Shown here: positions 38,996 to 47,471 of the stretch, piece after piece
Position numbering within the stretch: the first letter of the stretch is position 1
How the letters are laid out: the number at the start of each line of letters is the position of its first letter
Assembly (NCBI RefSeq): GCF_002895925.1
Contig: NZ_NWUO01000014.1
Coordinates: forward strand, 1 to 64,000
Direction of reading: 5' to 3'
From: Mixta theicola
Lineage (GTDB): Bacteria; Pseudomonadota; Gammaproteobacteria; Enterobacterales; Enterobacteriaceae
Length of the DNA stretch: 64,000 nt
Made by a program: the position numbers and the translations under genes
The notes under the pieces: model-generated
Database searches by the model: none
Seen by the model: only the letters and a program-made list of their open reading frames with translations
Told to the model about the DNA's origin: nothing

Positions 38996-41548
38996 TTGTA
39001 CCTCTACATTGAGACATTGAAACAGAGACTGGATGCCATCAACCAACTGCGTGTCGATCGCGCACTGGCTGCAATGGGCCCTGCTTTCCAGCAGGTATAC
39101 GGTCTGCTGCCAACCTTATTACATCATCATCATCCTCTGATGCCGGGCTACCTTGAAGGTAACGTTCCATACGGCATCAGCTTCTACACGTCTGATGAAA
39201 GCCAACTGTGCTATCTGCAGGACATTGAGCATAAGTCGAACCAGCCCGCCACCGTACCGCCTAAAGGAGAGATGCCGATTACCGGCCTCTATTCTATGGG
39301 CAGTACTTCCTCCGTTGGGCAAAACAGCACCTCCGACCTGGATATTTGGGTTTGCCATCAGTCATGGCTGGATGGCGACGAACGTCTGGCGCTGCAGAAA
39401 AAATGTCAGTTACTGCAGAAGTGGTGTGCGGCGATGGGCGTTGAGGTCAGTTTCTTTCTGATCGATGAGAATCGCTTTCGCCACAATGAAAGCGGCAGCC
39501 TGGGCGGCGAAGATTGCGGCTCAACGCAGCATATATTACTGCTGGATGAGTTTTACCGTACCGCCGTGCGTATGGCGGGCAAGCGCATCCTGTGGAATAT
39601 GGTGCCGGGCGAAGAAGAAGAGCATTACGACGATTACGTTATGTCGCTCTATGCACAAGGGGTGCTGACGCCGAATGAATGGCTTGATCTGGGCGGGCTG
39701 AGCACGCTTTCCGCCGAAGAGTATTTTGGCGCCAGCCTGTGGCAGCTCTATAAAAGTATCGATTCGCCTTATAAAGCGGTATTAAAAACCCTGCTGCTGG
39801 AGGCTTACTCCTGGGAGTATCCTCAGACTCGTCTGCTGGCAATGGATATTAAACAGCGCCTGCACGATGGTGAAATCGTGTCGTTCGGTCTGGATCCCTA
39901 CTGCATGATGCTGGAGCGGGTAACGCACTATCTGACCAGCATTGACGATCATGCCCGGCTCGATCTGGTGCGGCGCTGCTTTTACCTGAAGGTTTGTGAA
40001 AAGCTGTCGCAGGATGGAAGCGCGCATCGCTCCGGCTGGCGTCGCGAAATTTTGGCGCAGCTGGTCAGCGAGTGGGGCTGGGACGAGGCGCGCCTTGCGG
40101 TGCTCGACAGCCGCGCCGACTGGAAAATCGAACGCGTGCGTGAAGCGCATAATGAACTGCTGGATGCGATGATGCAAAGCTATCGCAACCTGATTCGTTT
40201 TGCGCGCCGCAACAACTTAAGCGTTAGCGCCAGCCCGCAGGATATCGGCGTGCTGACGCGTAAGCTGTATGCCGCCTTTGAAGCGCTGCCGGGCAAAGTG
40301 ACGCTGGTTAACCCGCAGATTTCGCCCGATCTGTCCGAAACGCATTTAACCTTTATTCACGTGCCTGACGGGCGCGCTAACCGGTCGGGCTGGTATCTTT
40401 ATAACCAGGCGCCGGATATGAATTCTATTATCAGCCATCAGCCGCTGGAATATAACCGCTACCTGAATAAGCTGGTGGCCTGGGCCTGGTTTAACGGCCT
40501 GCTGACGGAAAGAACCCGGCTGCATATTAAAGGCAACGAGACGTGCGATCTGGCGCGGCTGCAGGAGCTGGTCGCGGACGTTTCGCACCATTTCCCGCTG
40601 CGGCTGCCGGCGCCCACGGCGAAAGCGCTCTACAGCCCGTGTGAAATCCGCCATCTGGCGCTGATCGTCAACCTGGAATATGACCCGACCGCCGCCTTTC
40701 GTAATCAGGTAGTGCATTTTGATTTCCGCAAGCTGGACGTATTCAGCTTTGGTCAGCAGCAACAGTGCCTGATCGGCAGCATCGATCTCCTTTATCGCAA
40801 CTCGTGGAATGAAGTGCGTACGCTGCACTTCAGCGGCGAGCAGGCGATGCTGGATGCGTTAAAAACCATTCTCGGCAAGATGCATCAGGATGCGGCGCCG
40901 CCCGATGCGGTTGAAGTATTCTGCTATAGCCAGCATCTGCGCGGCCTGATCCGTACGCGCGTACAGCAGCTGGTTTCTGAATGCATTGAGCTGCGTCTTT
41001 CCAGTACGCGTCAGGATCCGGGCCGGTTTAAGGCGCTGCGCGTGGCCGGGCAAACCTGGGGGCTGTTCTTTGAACGCCTGGGCGTTTCGGTACAGAAGCT
41101 GGAAAATGCGGTGGAGTTTTACGGCGCTATCTCCAATAACAAGCTGCACGGCCTGTCGATTAAAGTAGAGACCGAGCAGGTACAGCTGCCGCCGGTGGTC
41201 AATGGCTACGCCAGCGAGGGGATCATCCAGTTCTTTTTTGAGGACACCAATAACGACAGCGGCTTTAATATCTATATTCTGGATGAAGCTAACCGCATCG
41301 AGGTGTACCACCATTGCGAAGGCAGTAAAGAGGAGCTGGTGCGCGACGTGAGCCGCTTCTACTCTTCTTCGCACGATCGTTTTACCTACGGCTCCAGCTT
41401 CGTTAATTTCAACCTGCCGCAGTTTTACCAAATTGTTAGCGTAGACAGTCGCACCCAGGTCATTCCCTTTCGCAGTCAGACGCTGACCCAGCTGTGCGCT
41501 AACCAGCCGGAAAGCACCGACTATCCGCAGCGCTTCCAGGTTTACTAA
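38996..41548 (+). CDS. cyaA: Class I adenylate cyclase
   Basis: An 850-residue class I adenylate cyclase (E. coli 848 aa) that makes cAMP under control of the glucose phosphotransferase system. The N-terminal nucleotidyltransferase half carries [17 protein letters not shown] with the metal-binding DLD. The C-terminal regulatory half is highly conserved ([27 protein letters not shown]). The start is a TTG before [17 protein letters not shown], the inefficient UUG start also used in E. coli. A longer frame upstream runs through the promoter and is rejected. The gene is followed by an accessory cassette instead of cyaY. Confidence 0.96.
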   Translation: MYLYIETLKQRLDAINQLRVDRALAAMGPAFQQVYGLLPTLLHHHHPLMPGYLEGNVPYGISFYTSDESQLCYLQDIEHKSNQPATVPPKGEMPITGLYSMGSTSSVGQNSTSDLDIWVCHQSWLDGDERLALQKKCQLLQKWCAAMGVEVSFFLIDENRFRHNESGSLGGEDCGSTQHILLLDEFYRTAVRMAGKRILWNMVPGEEEEHYDDYVMSLYAQGVLTPNEWLDLGGLSTLSAEEYFGASLWQLYKSIDSPYKAVLKTLLLEAYSWEYPQTRLLAMDIKQRLHDGEIVSFGLDPYCMMLERVTHYLTSIDDHARLDLVRRCFYLKVCEKLSQDGSAHRSGWRREILAQLVSEWGWDEARLAVLDSRADWKIERVREAHNELLDAMMQSYRNLIRFARRNNLSVSASPQDIGVLTRKLYAAFEALPGKVTLVNPQISPDLSETHLTFIHVPDGRANRSGWYLYNQAPDMNSIISHQPLEYNRYLNKLVAWAWFNGLLTERTRLHIKGNETCDLARLQELVADVSHHFPLRLPAPTAKALYSPCEIRHLALIVNLEYDPTAAFRNQVVHFDFRKLDVFSFGQQQQCLIGSIDLLYRNSWNEVRTLHFSGEQAMLDALKTILGKMHQDAAPPDAVEVFCYSQHLRGLIRTRVQQLVSECIELRLSSTRQDPGRFKALRVAGQTWGLFFERLGVSVQKLENAVEFYGAISNNKLHGLSIKVETEQVQLPPVVNGYASEGIIQFFFEDTNNDSGFNIYILDEANRIEVYHHCEGSKEELVRDVSRFYSSSHDRFTYGSSFVNFNLPQFYQIVSVDSRTQVIPFRSQTLTQLCANQPESTDYPQRFQVY

Positions 41549-41743
41549 GCCAGTAGCATCACGCCTTGCCACGCGCTTATTGCGCGGGCTCAGGCTGGCG
41601 ATGATTCCTTATCCATTTCGTTTTCCCTCTGCACATTTTCGAGACAGGTCTTAAGTGCGCGGCTGCGCTTCTCCCCTATTTTGCTCATAGCGAACAGGTT
41701 GTTTTTTCGCCAGAACCTTCTTGTTAACTATGCAGGGATGGCT

Positions 41744-42436
41744 ATGAGCAAACGTAATGATGTTATTGATCCGTGGGCACCAGGGAAAAACGATACTGGG
41801 CTGGTTTATTCAGAAGTTTTAGGCTGGATAGATTTAGGGCATGCGCGCGGAGGTGATATAGCAGATTGCCTTGCGCAAATGGAGAGGGGGGAGGTCAGCG
41901 GGCAACCCTATTACCTGGTTAAGTATCGGCAAACGATGTCGTTAGAATCATTTAGTACCGGCCGCTGTTCGCGCTGGAATATCAAACGCGGGCGAACGCT
42001 TGCCGAAAGGCACAGCATTACGCTGGCGCTGATGATGGAAACGGCGATCGCGTTTGAGAACTGGCAGTCAATGCCCTTTTTTAGCTGGTACACCGACAGC
42101 GGCTTCAGCGCAGAAGATTTGGTTTCCGATCTGTTGGGCTTTTATAAAGTTGTGCGGCCGCAAAATTACTGGCCCTGGCTGAAAATCGTCAGTAAAGAAG
42201 CGGCGCTCAGGCGTTGGGATTACTATGGCGCGCTGGGCACTTTTAAAAATAAAGGGTTTAACCCGCTGCTGTTCCCGGACCCCGCTGATACACGTATTCC
42301 TCATATTCCTTATAAAGGCAGACTGCCAAATTTTATGATGTCGATTAGGCCGTTTACCCAGTTCAAATCTGATATTGTCCGTCGTATCGATGCCGGAGCA
42401 CAGGTCACCGTCGGATGGGAAGTTAAGAAAAAATGA
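41744..42436 (+). CDS. Uncharacterised protein, first gene of a cyaA-cyaY cassette
   Basis: I do not recognise this 230-residue protein. It has no signal peptide or membrane segment. It is rich in aromatic residues, with motif-like stretches: TGLVYSEVLGWIDLGHARGG, SITLALMMETAIAFENWQ, WYTDSGFSAEDLVSDLLGF and RRWDYYGALGTFKNKGFNPL. The Asp/His of DLGH and the acidic AEDL could be functional. It vaguely recalls proteins of unknown function with a D-x-x-H and a FSxEDLxSN-like motif, but I cannot name the family. I chose the ATG of MSKRNDVIDPW because GGGA lies 5 bases upstream. An ATG six bases earlier would lack space for a Shine-Dalgarno. It overlaps the next gene by ATGA, so the two are translationally coupled. 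It is absent between cyaA and cyaY in E. coli. Confidence 0.8.
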   Translation: MSKRNDVIDPWAPGKNDTGLVYSEVLGWIDLGHARGGDIADCLAQMERGEVSGQPYYLVKYRQTMSLESFSTGRCSRWNIKRGRTLAERHSITLALMMETAIAFENWQSMPFFSWYTDSGFSAEDLVSDLLGFYKVVRPQNYWPWLKIVSKEAALRRWDYYGALGTFKNKGFNPLLFPDPADTRIPHIPYKGRLPNFMMSIRPFTQFKSDIVRRIDAGAQVTVGWEVKKK

Positions 42437-42861
42437 AATGGCTTAAGTGGGCGCTGATGCTACTGCTGGCGGTGCTAGTAATTAACGTTGTTGACTTTTT
42501 TTACATCAATACCAGCCTGATAAATGAGGCAGAGCGGAATCCTGGCTTCAAACAGAGCGAGCGGAGGCTTTATCGCCTTTTCGTTGATGACGATATTAAA
42601 AATGCGCCGCGTATTACGGATGATTATTACTTTCGCTTTCGCCGGATGGACGGCCCTTCTGCTGAAATCAGCGGGATTGTCTTTAATGGCGCAACGGAAA
42701 CGGCGGCATTAGAAAAGTATCTGGCGGCGTTGGGATATCAGCACGTCTCTGATGATGAGTTTGGTCAACGCTGGGAAAAGGACAACCGTCCCAATCCCAA
42801 CATTTATATATGGCGCGATACAGCGGGCAAGACGATCTTTCTGACCAAATACTCATTGTGA
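42433..42861 (+). CDS. Uncharacterised membrane-anchored protein, paralogue A
   Basis: A 142-residue protein with a single N-terminal hydrophobic segment (about residues 5-24, WALMLLLAVLVINVVDFF) and a soluble C-terminal domain predicted to face the periplasm. It is clearly homologous to the gene at 43050. Shared stretches include PGFKQS, DDIKNAPRI.DDYYF, MDGPS, IVFNGAT.TAALE and ALGY. I know no named family for it. It starts inside the stop codon of the upstream gene (ATGA) and is followed by a terminator. Coupling to a soluble partner would suit an effector/immunity or sensor pair, but that is inference. Confidence 0.8.
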   Translation: MKWLKWALMLLLAVLVINVVDFFYINTSLINEAERNPGFKQSERRLYRLFVDDDIKNAPRITDDYYFRFRRMDGPSAEISGIVFNGATETAALEKYLAALGYQHVSDDEFGQRWEKDNRPNPNIYIWRDTAGKTIFLTKYSL

Positions 42862-42863
42862 AA

Positions 42864-42882
42864 CAAAGCCCCGCCGGGGCTT
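42864..42882 (+). terminator. Terminator after paralogue A
   Basis: A GC-rich stem AAGCCCC / GGGGCTT with loop GCC is followed by GGTGATTT. It is the degenerate twin of the terminator at 43475 and belongs to the duplicated unit. Confidence 0.75.
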
Positions 42883-42916
42883 GGTGATTTAAACCGTTCA
42901 GGATTCAGGCAGGCAA

Positions 42917-42954
42917 TCAACGCAGCGTCTCGCCCGATTGCATGCTACAGGTTG
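42917..42954 (-). pseudogene. Remnant of the 3' end of cyaY
   Basis: On the minus strand this reads ...CSMQSGETLR-stop, a slightly decayed copy of the CyaY C-terminus [12 protein letters not shown]-stop that ends the intact gene at 43528. Six bases (Pro-Val) are deleted. The flanking TTTAAACCGTTCAGGATTCAGG is also shared with the intact locus. Homology stops after about 13 codons. It marks the left end of a tandem duplication. Confidence 0.75.
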
Positions 42955-43049
42955 CTACTGGCTCATTTGTCAGCCAGAAAAGGACGTCGTTCAGGATTGC
43001 CTGTCAGGCTGATACAGACAGCACAGGTAATGGCTAAGTAAGATAAATA

Positions 43050-43472
43050 ATGAAAATGAAATGGCTAACACGTACGCTGGGGCTAACGGTGGTGATGGCT
43101 ATCGCTCTGGTTTTAGCCGACTGTAAAATGCTGGGCATAGCAGACAAGAGTCCAGGTTTTAAACAGAGTGACTGGTGGCTTTATTATTCTTTTGTTGATG
43201 AAGATATCAAAAATGCGCCGCGTATTTCGGATGATTATTACTTTCTCTTTGGGATGATGGACGGCCCCTCGCCAGAAATGAGCAGGATTGTTTTTAATGG
43301 CGCAACGGATACCGCCGCGTTAGAAAACTACCTGACGGCTTTAGGATATCACTATGTCCCTGACGATGAGGGGGGCGGACGCTGGGAACGAGAAGGCCAG
43401 CGGAAAACGGAATTTTATATCTGGCAAAGTAAAGAGCAGCAGACCATCCGTTTAACAAAATATACGTTCTAA
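43050..43472 (+). CDS. Uncharacterised exported protein, paralogue B
   Basis: A 140-residue paralogue of the preceding gene, with near-identical segments (DEDIKNAPRISDDYYF, IVFNGATDTAALENYL). Its N-terminus differs: a hydrophobic signal-like stretch TLGLTVVMAIALVLADC ends in a cysteine. The context LADC has Asp at -1, so it is a poor lipobox and may be a decayed lipoprotein signal or a membrane anchor. An ATG two codons in (MKWLTRT) aligns best with the paralogue. The ribosome binding site is weak. It lacks a partner gene of its own, as if an extra immunity-like copy had been kept after duplication. Confidence 0.75.
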   Translation: MKMKWLTRTLGLTVVMAIALVLADCKMLGIADKSPGFKQSDWWLYYSFVDEDIKNAPRISDDYYFLFGMMDGPSPEMSRIVFNGATDTAALENYLTALGYHYVPDDEGGGRWEREGQRKTEFYIWQSKEQQTIRLTKYTF

Positions 43473-43474
43473 AA

Positions 43475-43495
43475 CAAAGCCCCGCCGGGGCTTTG
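43475..43495. terminator. Bidirectional terminator between paralogue B and cyaY
   Basis: A perfect 9-bp stem CAAAGCCCC / GGGGCTTTG with loop GCC lies between the convergent genes. It is the better-preserved copy of the duplicated terminator. Confidence 0.85.
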
Positions 43496-43527
43496 TCATT
43501 TAAACCGTTCAGAATTCAGGCAGGCAA

Positions 43528-43848
43528 TCAACGCAGCGTAACCGGCTCGCCCGACTGCGCGCTGCAGGCTTCCGACAGCAGCTGCCAGAACTCTGCGCCG
43601 CTGCGGTTGCAAATCCAGCTGCCGTTTTGATAATCGAAATGGTAACCGCCGCCTTTGGTCGCCAGCCACACCTGATGCAGCGGCTCCTGTTTATTAATAA
43701 TAATCTTGCTGCCGTTCTCAAAACTGAGCGTCATAATTCCGGCATGGGTTTCATAATCGATATCGCTATCGCCTTTGTACGCGTCAAGCTGTTCTTCCAG
43801 CGTTAACATCAGGTCGTCGGCTAACTGGTGAAATTCACTGTCTTGCAT
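43528..43848 (-). CDS. cyaY: Frataxin homologue CyaY
   Basis: A 106-residue frataxin-like protein, the E. coli length. It has the acidic N-terminal helix region ([23 protein letters not shown]) and the conserved beta-sheet [19 protein letters not shown] with GGYHFDYQ. It binds iron and modulates iron-sulfur cluster assembly through IscS. The start MQDSEFHQL matches E. coli. It is divergent from lptM. Its 3' end was involved in the adjacent duplication, but the intact copy is complete. Confidence 0.96.
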   Translation of the reverse strand: MQDSEFHQLADDLMLTLEEQLDAYKGDSDIDYETHAGIMTLSFENGSKIIINKQEPLHQVWLATKGGGYHFDYQNGSWICNRSGAEFWQLLSEACSAQSGEPVTLR

Positions 43849-44016
43849 CGTTGTTTCCTTTAAGTTTTGGACGAGTATAACGCGCCGGGGGCCTTTGCAA
43901 CATCGTCTGATAAGAGTGAGAAGCAGCACATCACGTCACCTTTTCCTGTTGCTTTTCCAAAGTCAGCTGCGATGATAAGCAACCAGGAATACGCATCAAT
44001 CATAAGCAGGAATACC

Positions 44017-44241
44017 ATGAAGAAAACCATTTGTCGGCTGGCAATGGCGCTGGCGTTAACCAGCCTGGCCGGCTGCGGACTGAAAGGGCCGCTCTATTTC
44101 CCGCCACAGGATAAGCCGAAACAGAGTTCACCGCAGCCAACTGCAGAGCAGCCCACATCTTCTTCAACGGCGACCCAGCCGGATGGTCAACAGGACACTA
44201 ACCTGGCCCTCCCGGATGCGGATATGCAAGCGACGCAGTAA
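44017..44241 (+). CDS. lptM: Lipoprotein LptM (YifL)
   Basis: A 74-residue lipoprotein with signal peptide and lipobox LAGC, lipidated Cys20, followed by the family signature [10 protein letters not shown]. The rest is a low-complexity Pro/Gln/Ser/Thr tail. In E. coli LptM (formerly YifL, 67 aa) binds the LptDE translocon and assists disulfide maturation of LptD. I use the ATG directly before the signal peptide. A longer frame begins inside the cyaY promoter. It is followed 29 bases later by dapF. Confidence 0.93.
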   Translation: MKKTICRLAMALALTSLAGCGLKGPLYFPPQDKPKQSSPQPTAEQPTSSSTATQPDGQQDTNLALPDADMQATQ

Positions 44242-44270
44242 TCATGATGGCCCAGCCGGCGGAGCAGAAA

Positions 44271-45095
44271 ATGCAGTTCTCGAAAATGCACGGTCTTGGT
44301 AATGACTTTATGGTCGTTGATGCCGTCACGCAAAATGTCTATTTCTCACCGGAGCTGATCCGCCGCCTTGCGGATCGTCATCTGGGCGTAGGCTTCGATC
44401 AGTTGCTGATCGTAGAGCCGCCGTACGATCCCGATCTCGATTTTCACTACCGTATTTTTAACGCTGACGGCAGCGAAGTAGCGCAGTGCGGCAACGGCGC
44501 GCGCTGCTTTGCCCGTTTTGTGCGGCTGAAAGGGCTGACCAATAAAAGTGATATTCGGGTCAGCACCCAAACCGGACGGATGGTGCTGAGCGTCACCAAC
44601 GACGAGCTGGTGCGCGTAAATATGGGCGAGCCCAATTTTGAGCCGCAGCAGGTGCCGTTTCGTGCCAATAAGGCGGAAAGCCTCTATCTGCTGCGCGTCG
44701 CTGAGCAGACGCTGATGTTTGGCGTAGTCTCTATGGGCAATCCGCACTGCGTGATCCAGGTCGGCAATATAAAAACGGCGGCGGTCGAAACGTTAGGGCC
44801 GGTGCTGGAAAGCCATGAGCGCTTCCCGGAGCGGGTAAACGTCGGCTTTATGGAAGTGGTTAACCCGGAACATATTCGTCTGCGCGTTTACGAGCGCGGC
44901 GCGGGAGAAACCCAGGCCTGCGGCAGCGGAGCCTGCGCGGCGGTAGCCAGCGGTATACAACAGGGATTACTGGCGGAAAAAGTGCGCGTCGATCTACCCG
45001 GCGGCACGCTGCATATCGCCTGGAAAGGGCCGGGAAATCCGCTCTATATGACCGGACCGGCCACGCATGTTTATGATGGGTTTATTCATTTATGA
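44271..45095 (+). CDS. dapF: Diaminopimelate epimerase
   Basis: A 274-residue PLP-independent racemase that converts LL- to meso-diaminopimelate for lysine and peptidoglycan. The two catalytic cysteines are visible: C73 in CGNGARC and the second in ACGSGACAA (near 217). The start [17 protein letters not shown] has GGAG 6 bases upstream and the E. coli length. An upstream in-frame ATG is rejected. It overlaps yigA by 4 bases in the dapF-yigA-xerC-yigB operon. Confidence 0.97.
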   Translation: MQFSKMHGLGNDFMVVDAVTQNVYFSPELIRRLADRHLGVGFDQLLIVEPPYDPDLDFHYRIFNADGSEVAQCGNGARCFARFVRLKGLTNKSDIRVSTQTGRMVLSVTNDELVRVNMGEPNFEPQQVPFRANKAESLYLLRVAEQTLMFGVVSMGNPHCVIQVGNIKTAAVETLGPVLESHERFPERVNVGFMEVVNPEHIRLRVYERGAGETQACGSGACAAVASGIQQGLLAEKVRVDLPGGTLHIAWKGPGNPLYMTGPATHVYDGFIHL

Positions 45096-45793
45096 AAAAT
45101 GTCGAAGAGACAGCCCCGGCGTTGATGCTGAACGACGAAGCGGTAGGTGACTACCTGCGGCAAAATCCAGACTTTTTTATTCGCAACGCGCGCCAGGTAG
45201 AACAAATGGCGGTGCCGCATCCGGTACGCGGTACGGTATCGCTGGTGGAATGGCATATGGCGCGCCAGCGTAATCATATTCAACAGCTGGAAGAAGAAAT
45301 TACCCAGCTAATGGAACAGGCATCCGCTAACCATCAGCTATTCGACCGCCTGCTGAGCCTGCAAAGTCACCTGGCGTCCGCGCCTTCTTTACAGGATATG
45401 CTGAACCGCCTGCAACGCTGGGCGCGTGATTTGGGCCTGGCCGGGGCCGACGTACGGCTGTTCAGCGATAGCTGGCAGCTGGGCGCGCCGTCCAGCTTTA
45501 CGCAGCTGGCGTTATCGCGTCAGGCGTTTGAACCGGTACGTATACAGCTGCTGGGGAAAGATCAGCATTATCTGGGCAGCCTGAACGGGCCGGAGCTGCT
45601 GCTGTTACTGCCCCAGGCGCGTTCGGTCGGTTCGGTGGCGATGTCGCTGTTTGGCGAACGCGGCGATCTGGGCGTACTGATCTTCAGCAGCCGTGATATG
45701 CATCATTATCAGCCCGGACAGGGCACGCTGTTGCTGCACTATCTGGCGTTGATGCTGCCGGAACTGCTGAACCGCTGGGTAGCGCGCGCATGA
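45092..45793 (+). CDS. yigA: DUF484 family protein YigA
   Basis: A 233-residue protein of the DUF484 family, GAF-like in its C-terminal half, colinear with E. coli YigA (235 aa). Conserved stretches are [35 protein letters not shown] (a coiled coil) and [19 protein letters not shown]. The function is unknown. It is always next to xerC and dapF in enterobacteria and overlaps both by 4 bases. Confidence 0.94.
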   Translation: MKNVEETAPALMLNDEAVGDYLRQNPDFFIRNARQVEQMAVPHPVRGTVSLVEWHMARQRNHIQQLEEEITQLMEQASANHQLFDRLLSLQSHLASAPSLQDMLNRLQRWARDLGLAGADVRLFSDSWQLGAPSSFTQLALSRQAFEPVRIQLLGKDQHYLGSLNGPELLLLLPQARSVGSVAMSLFGERGDLGVLIFSSRDMHHYQPGQGTLLLHYLALMLPELLNRWVARA

Positions 45794-46698
45794 GTGACAT
45801 CATGCCGCTGCAGGCTGCCGTCGAGGGATTTCTGCGTTATGTGCAGGTAGAGCGTCAGCTCAGTCCGTTAACGCATGAGAACTATGCGCGCCAGCTTGCC
45901 GTGCTGATGGAACAGGCCAGCGAGATGAAGATCAGCGACTGGGCGCAGCTGGAGCCGGCGCATGTACGCACGCTGGCGGCGAAAGGGCGCCGTGCCGGTT
46001 TACAGCCGGCGAGCCTGGCGCTGCGGCTTTCCGCGCTGCGCAGTTTTTTAGACTGGCTGGTCAGTCAGGGCGTGCTGAAGGCCAATCCGGCCAAAGGTAT
46101 TGCCACGCCGCGCGCGCCGCGACATCTGCCGAAAAATATTGATGTCGATGAGGTTAATCAGCTGCTGAGCATTGACCAAAACGATCCGCTGGCGGTACGT
46201 GACCGGACCATGATGGAAGTCATGTATGGCGCGGGGCTGCGTCTTTCCGAACTGGTCGGTATCGATCTGCGCCATCTCGATCTGGAAGCGGGTGAAGTCT
46301 GGGTCACCGGCAAAGGCAGCAAAGAGCGTCGTCTGCCCATTGGCCGTACGGCGGTCGGGTGGATCGAAAAATGGCTGGCGCTGCGTGAATGTTTCGCGCC
46401 GGACAGCGATGCGCTGTTCGTGTCGAAAGAGGGCAGGCGCATCTCGGTGCGCAACGTACAGAAACGCTTCGCCGAATGGGGCGTTAAGCAGGGCGTCAGC
46501 AGCCACGTTCATCCCCATAAACTGCGCCACTCTTTTGCCACGCATATGCTGGAATCCAGCGGCGATCTACGCGCGGTACAGGAACTGCTGGGCCATGCCA
46601 GCCTCTCCACTACGCAAATTTATACTCATCTCGACTTCCAGCACCTGGCGTCGGTGTATGATGAGGCGCATCCGCGCGCCAAACGAGGAAAATCCTGA
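45790..46698 (+). CDS. xerC: Tyrosine recombinase XerC
   Basis: A 302-residue tyrosine recombinase (E. coli 298 aa) that, with XerD, resolves chromosome dimers at dif and plasmid multimers. The catalytic residues are in place: Arg in [10 protein letters not shown], Lys in [12 protein letters not shown], His and Arg in [14 protein letters not shown], the second His in [11 protein letters not shown], and Tyr in QIYTHLDF. The SAM-like core-binding domain occupies about residues 5-90. It overlaps yigA (ATGA) and yigB by one base. Confidence 0.97.
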   Translation: MSDIMPLQAAVEGFLRYVQVERQLSPLTHENYARQLAVLMEQASEMKISDWAQLEPAHVRTLAAKGRRAGLQPASLALRLSALRSFLDWLVSQGVLKANPAKGIATPRAPRHLPKNIDVDEVNQLLSIDQNDPLAVRDRTMMEVMYGAGLRLSELVGIDLRHLDLEAGEVWVTGKGSKERRLPIGRTAVGWIEKWLALRECFAPDSDALFVSKEGRRISVRNVQKRFAEWGVKQGVSSHVHPHKLRHSFATHMLESSGDLRAVQELLGHASLSTTQIYTHLDFQHLASVYDEAHPRAKRGKS

Positions 46699-47414
46699 TG
46701 CATTTTTACCGTCGGCTGCAGCCGATCAAAGCGATCACCTTCGATCTGGATGACACGCTGTATGACAACTATCCGGTGATCTGTAAAACCACCGCTGAAT
46801 CCCACCGTTTTCTGCAGTCCTGGCATCCCGATCTGCATGATTTTTCAGTGGAAGCGTATCAGCAGCTGCGCGACCAATTATTAGCGCAGGAGCCTGATAT
46901 TTACCATGACGTGACGGAATGGCGACGTCGCACCGTGGAGCTGGCGATGCTGAATATCGGTCTGACGCCCGCCGAGGCGCAGGAAGGCGCGGACAAGGTA
47001 ATGGCTGTTTTTGCTCACTGGCGCAGCCAGGTTGACGTGCCGCCGGAAACGCACGTGGCGCTGGCGGCGCTGGCGGAGCGGGTTCCGCTGGTGGCGATAA
47101 CCAACGGCAACGCGGAACCGCACCTGTTCGGGCTCGATCGCTATTTTCAGTTTGTTCTGCGTGCCGGCCCGCACGGGCGCGCGAAACCGTATCAGGATAT
47201 GTATCATCTGGCGGCGCAGCGGTTAAATCTCGCGCCGGAAAATATCCTGCACGTTGGCGACGATCTGACTACCGACGTGGCTGGCGCGCTGCGCTGCGGT
47301 ATGCAGGCCTGCTGGATTAATCTGCGTGAAGGCAACCTGATGCAGATTGACGATGCGCGGTTATTGCCGCATCTGGAAATTACGCAGTTGGCATCGCTGA
47401 CCGCGCTGATATAA
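46698..47414 (+). CDS. yigB: HAD-family FMN phosphatase YigB
   Basis: A 238-residue HAD phosphatase with motif [11 protein letters not shown] (Asp16, Asp18), motif II VAITNGN and motif [18 protein letters not shown]. coli YigB dephosphorylates FMN and the riboflavin pathway intermediate and affects persistence. It is the last gene of the dapF operon. The -35 of the uvrD promoter lies within its 3' end. Confidence 0.95.
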   Translation: MHFYRRLQPIKAITFDLDDTLYDNYPVICKTTAESHRFLQSWHPDLHDFSVEAYQQLRDQLLAQEPDIYHDVTEWRRRTVELAMLNIGLTPAEAQEGADKVMAVFAHWRSQVDVPPETHVALAALAERVPLVAITNGNAEPHLFGLDRYFQFVLRAGPHGRAKPYQDMYHLAAQRLNLAPENILHVGDDLTTDVAGALRCGMQACWINLREGNLMQIDDARLLPHLEITQLASLTALI

Positions 47415-47434
47415 TCTTCTGTACAAATATCCAG
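47388..47434 (+). promoter_or_regulatory. uvrD promoter with LexA box
   Basis: TTGGCA and TATAAT are spaced by 16 bases. Directly downstream is CTGT-N8-CCAG (CTGTACAAATATCCAG), a LexA box with one deviation from CTGT-N8-ACAG. The same deviation occurs in the E. coli uvrD box. This places uvrD in the SOS regulon. Confidence 0.85.
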
Positions 47435-47471
47435 TGACCCGCTGGAGCGTTTTTCCTGACTGACGGTGCTT

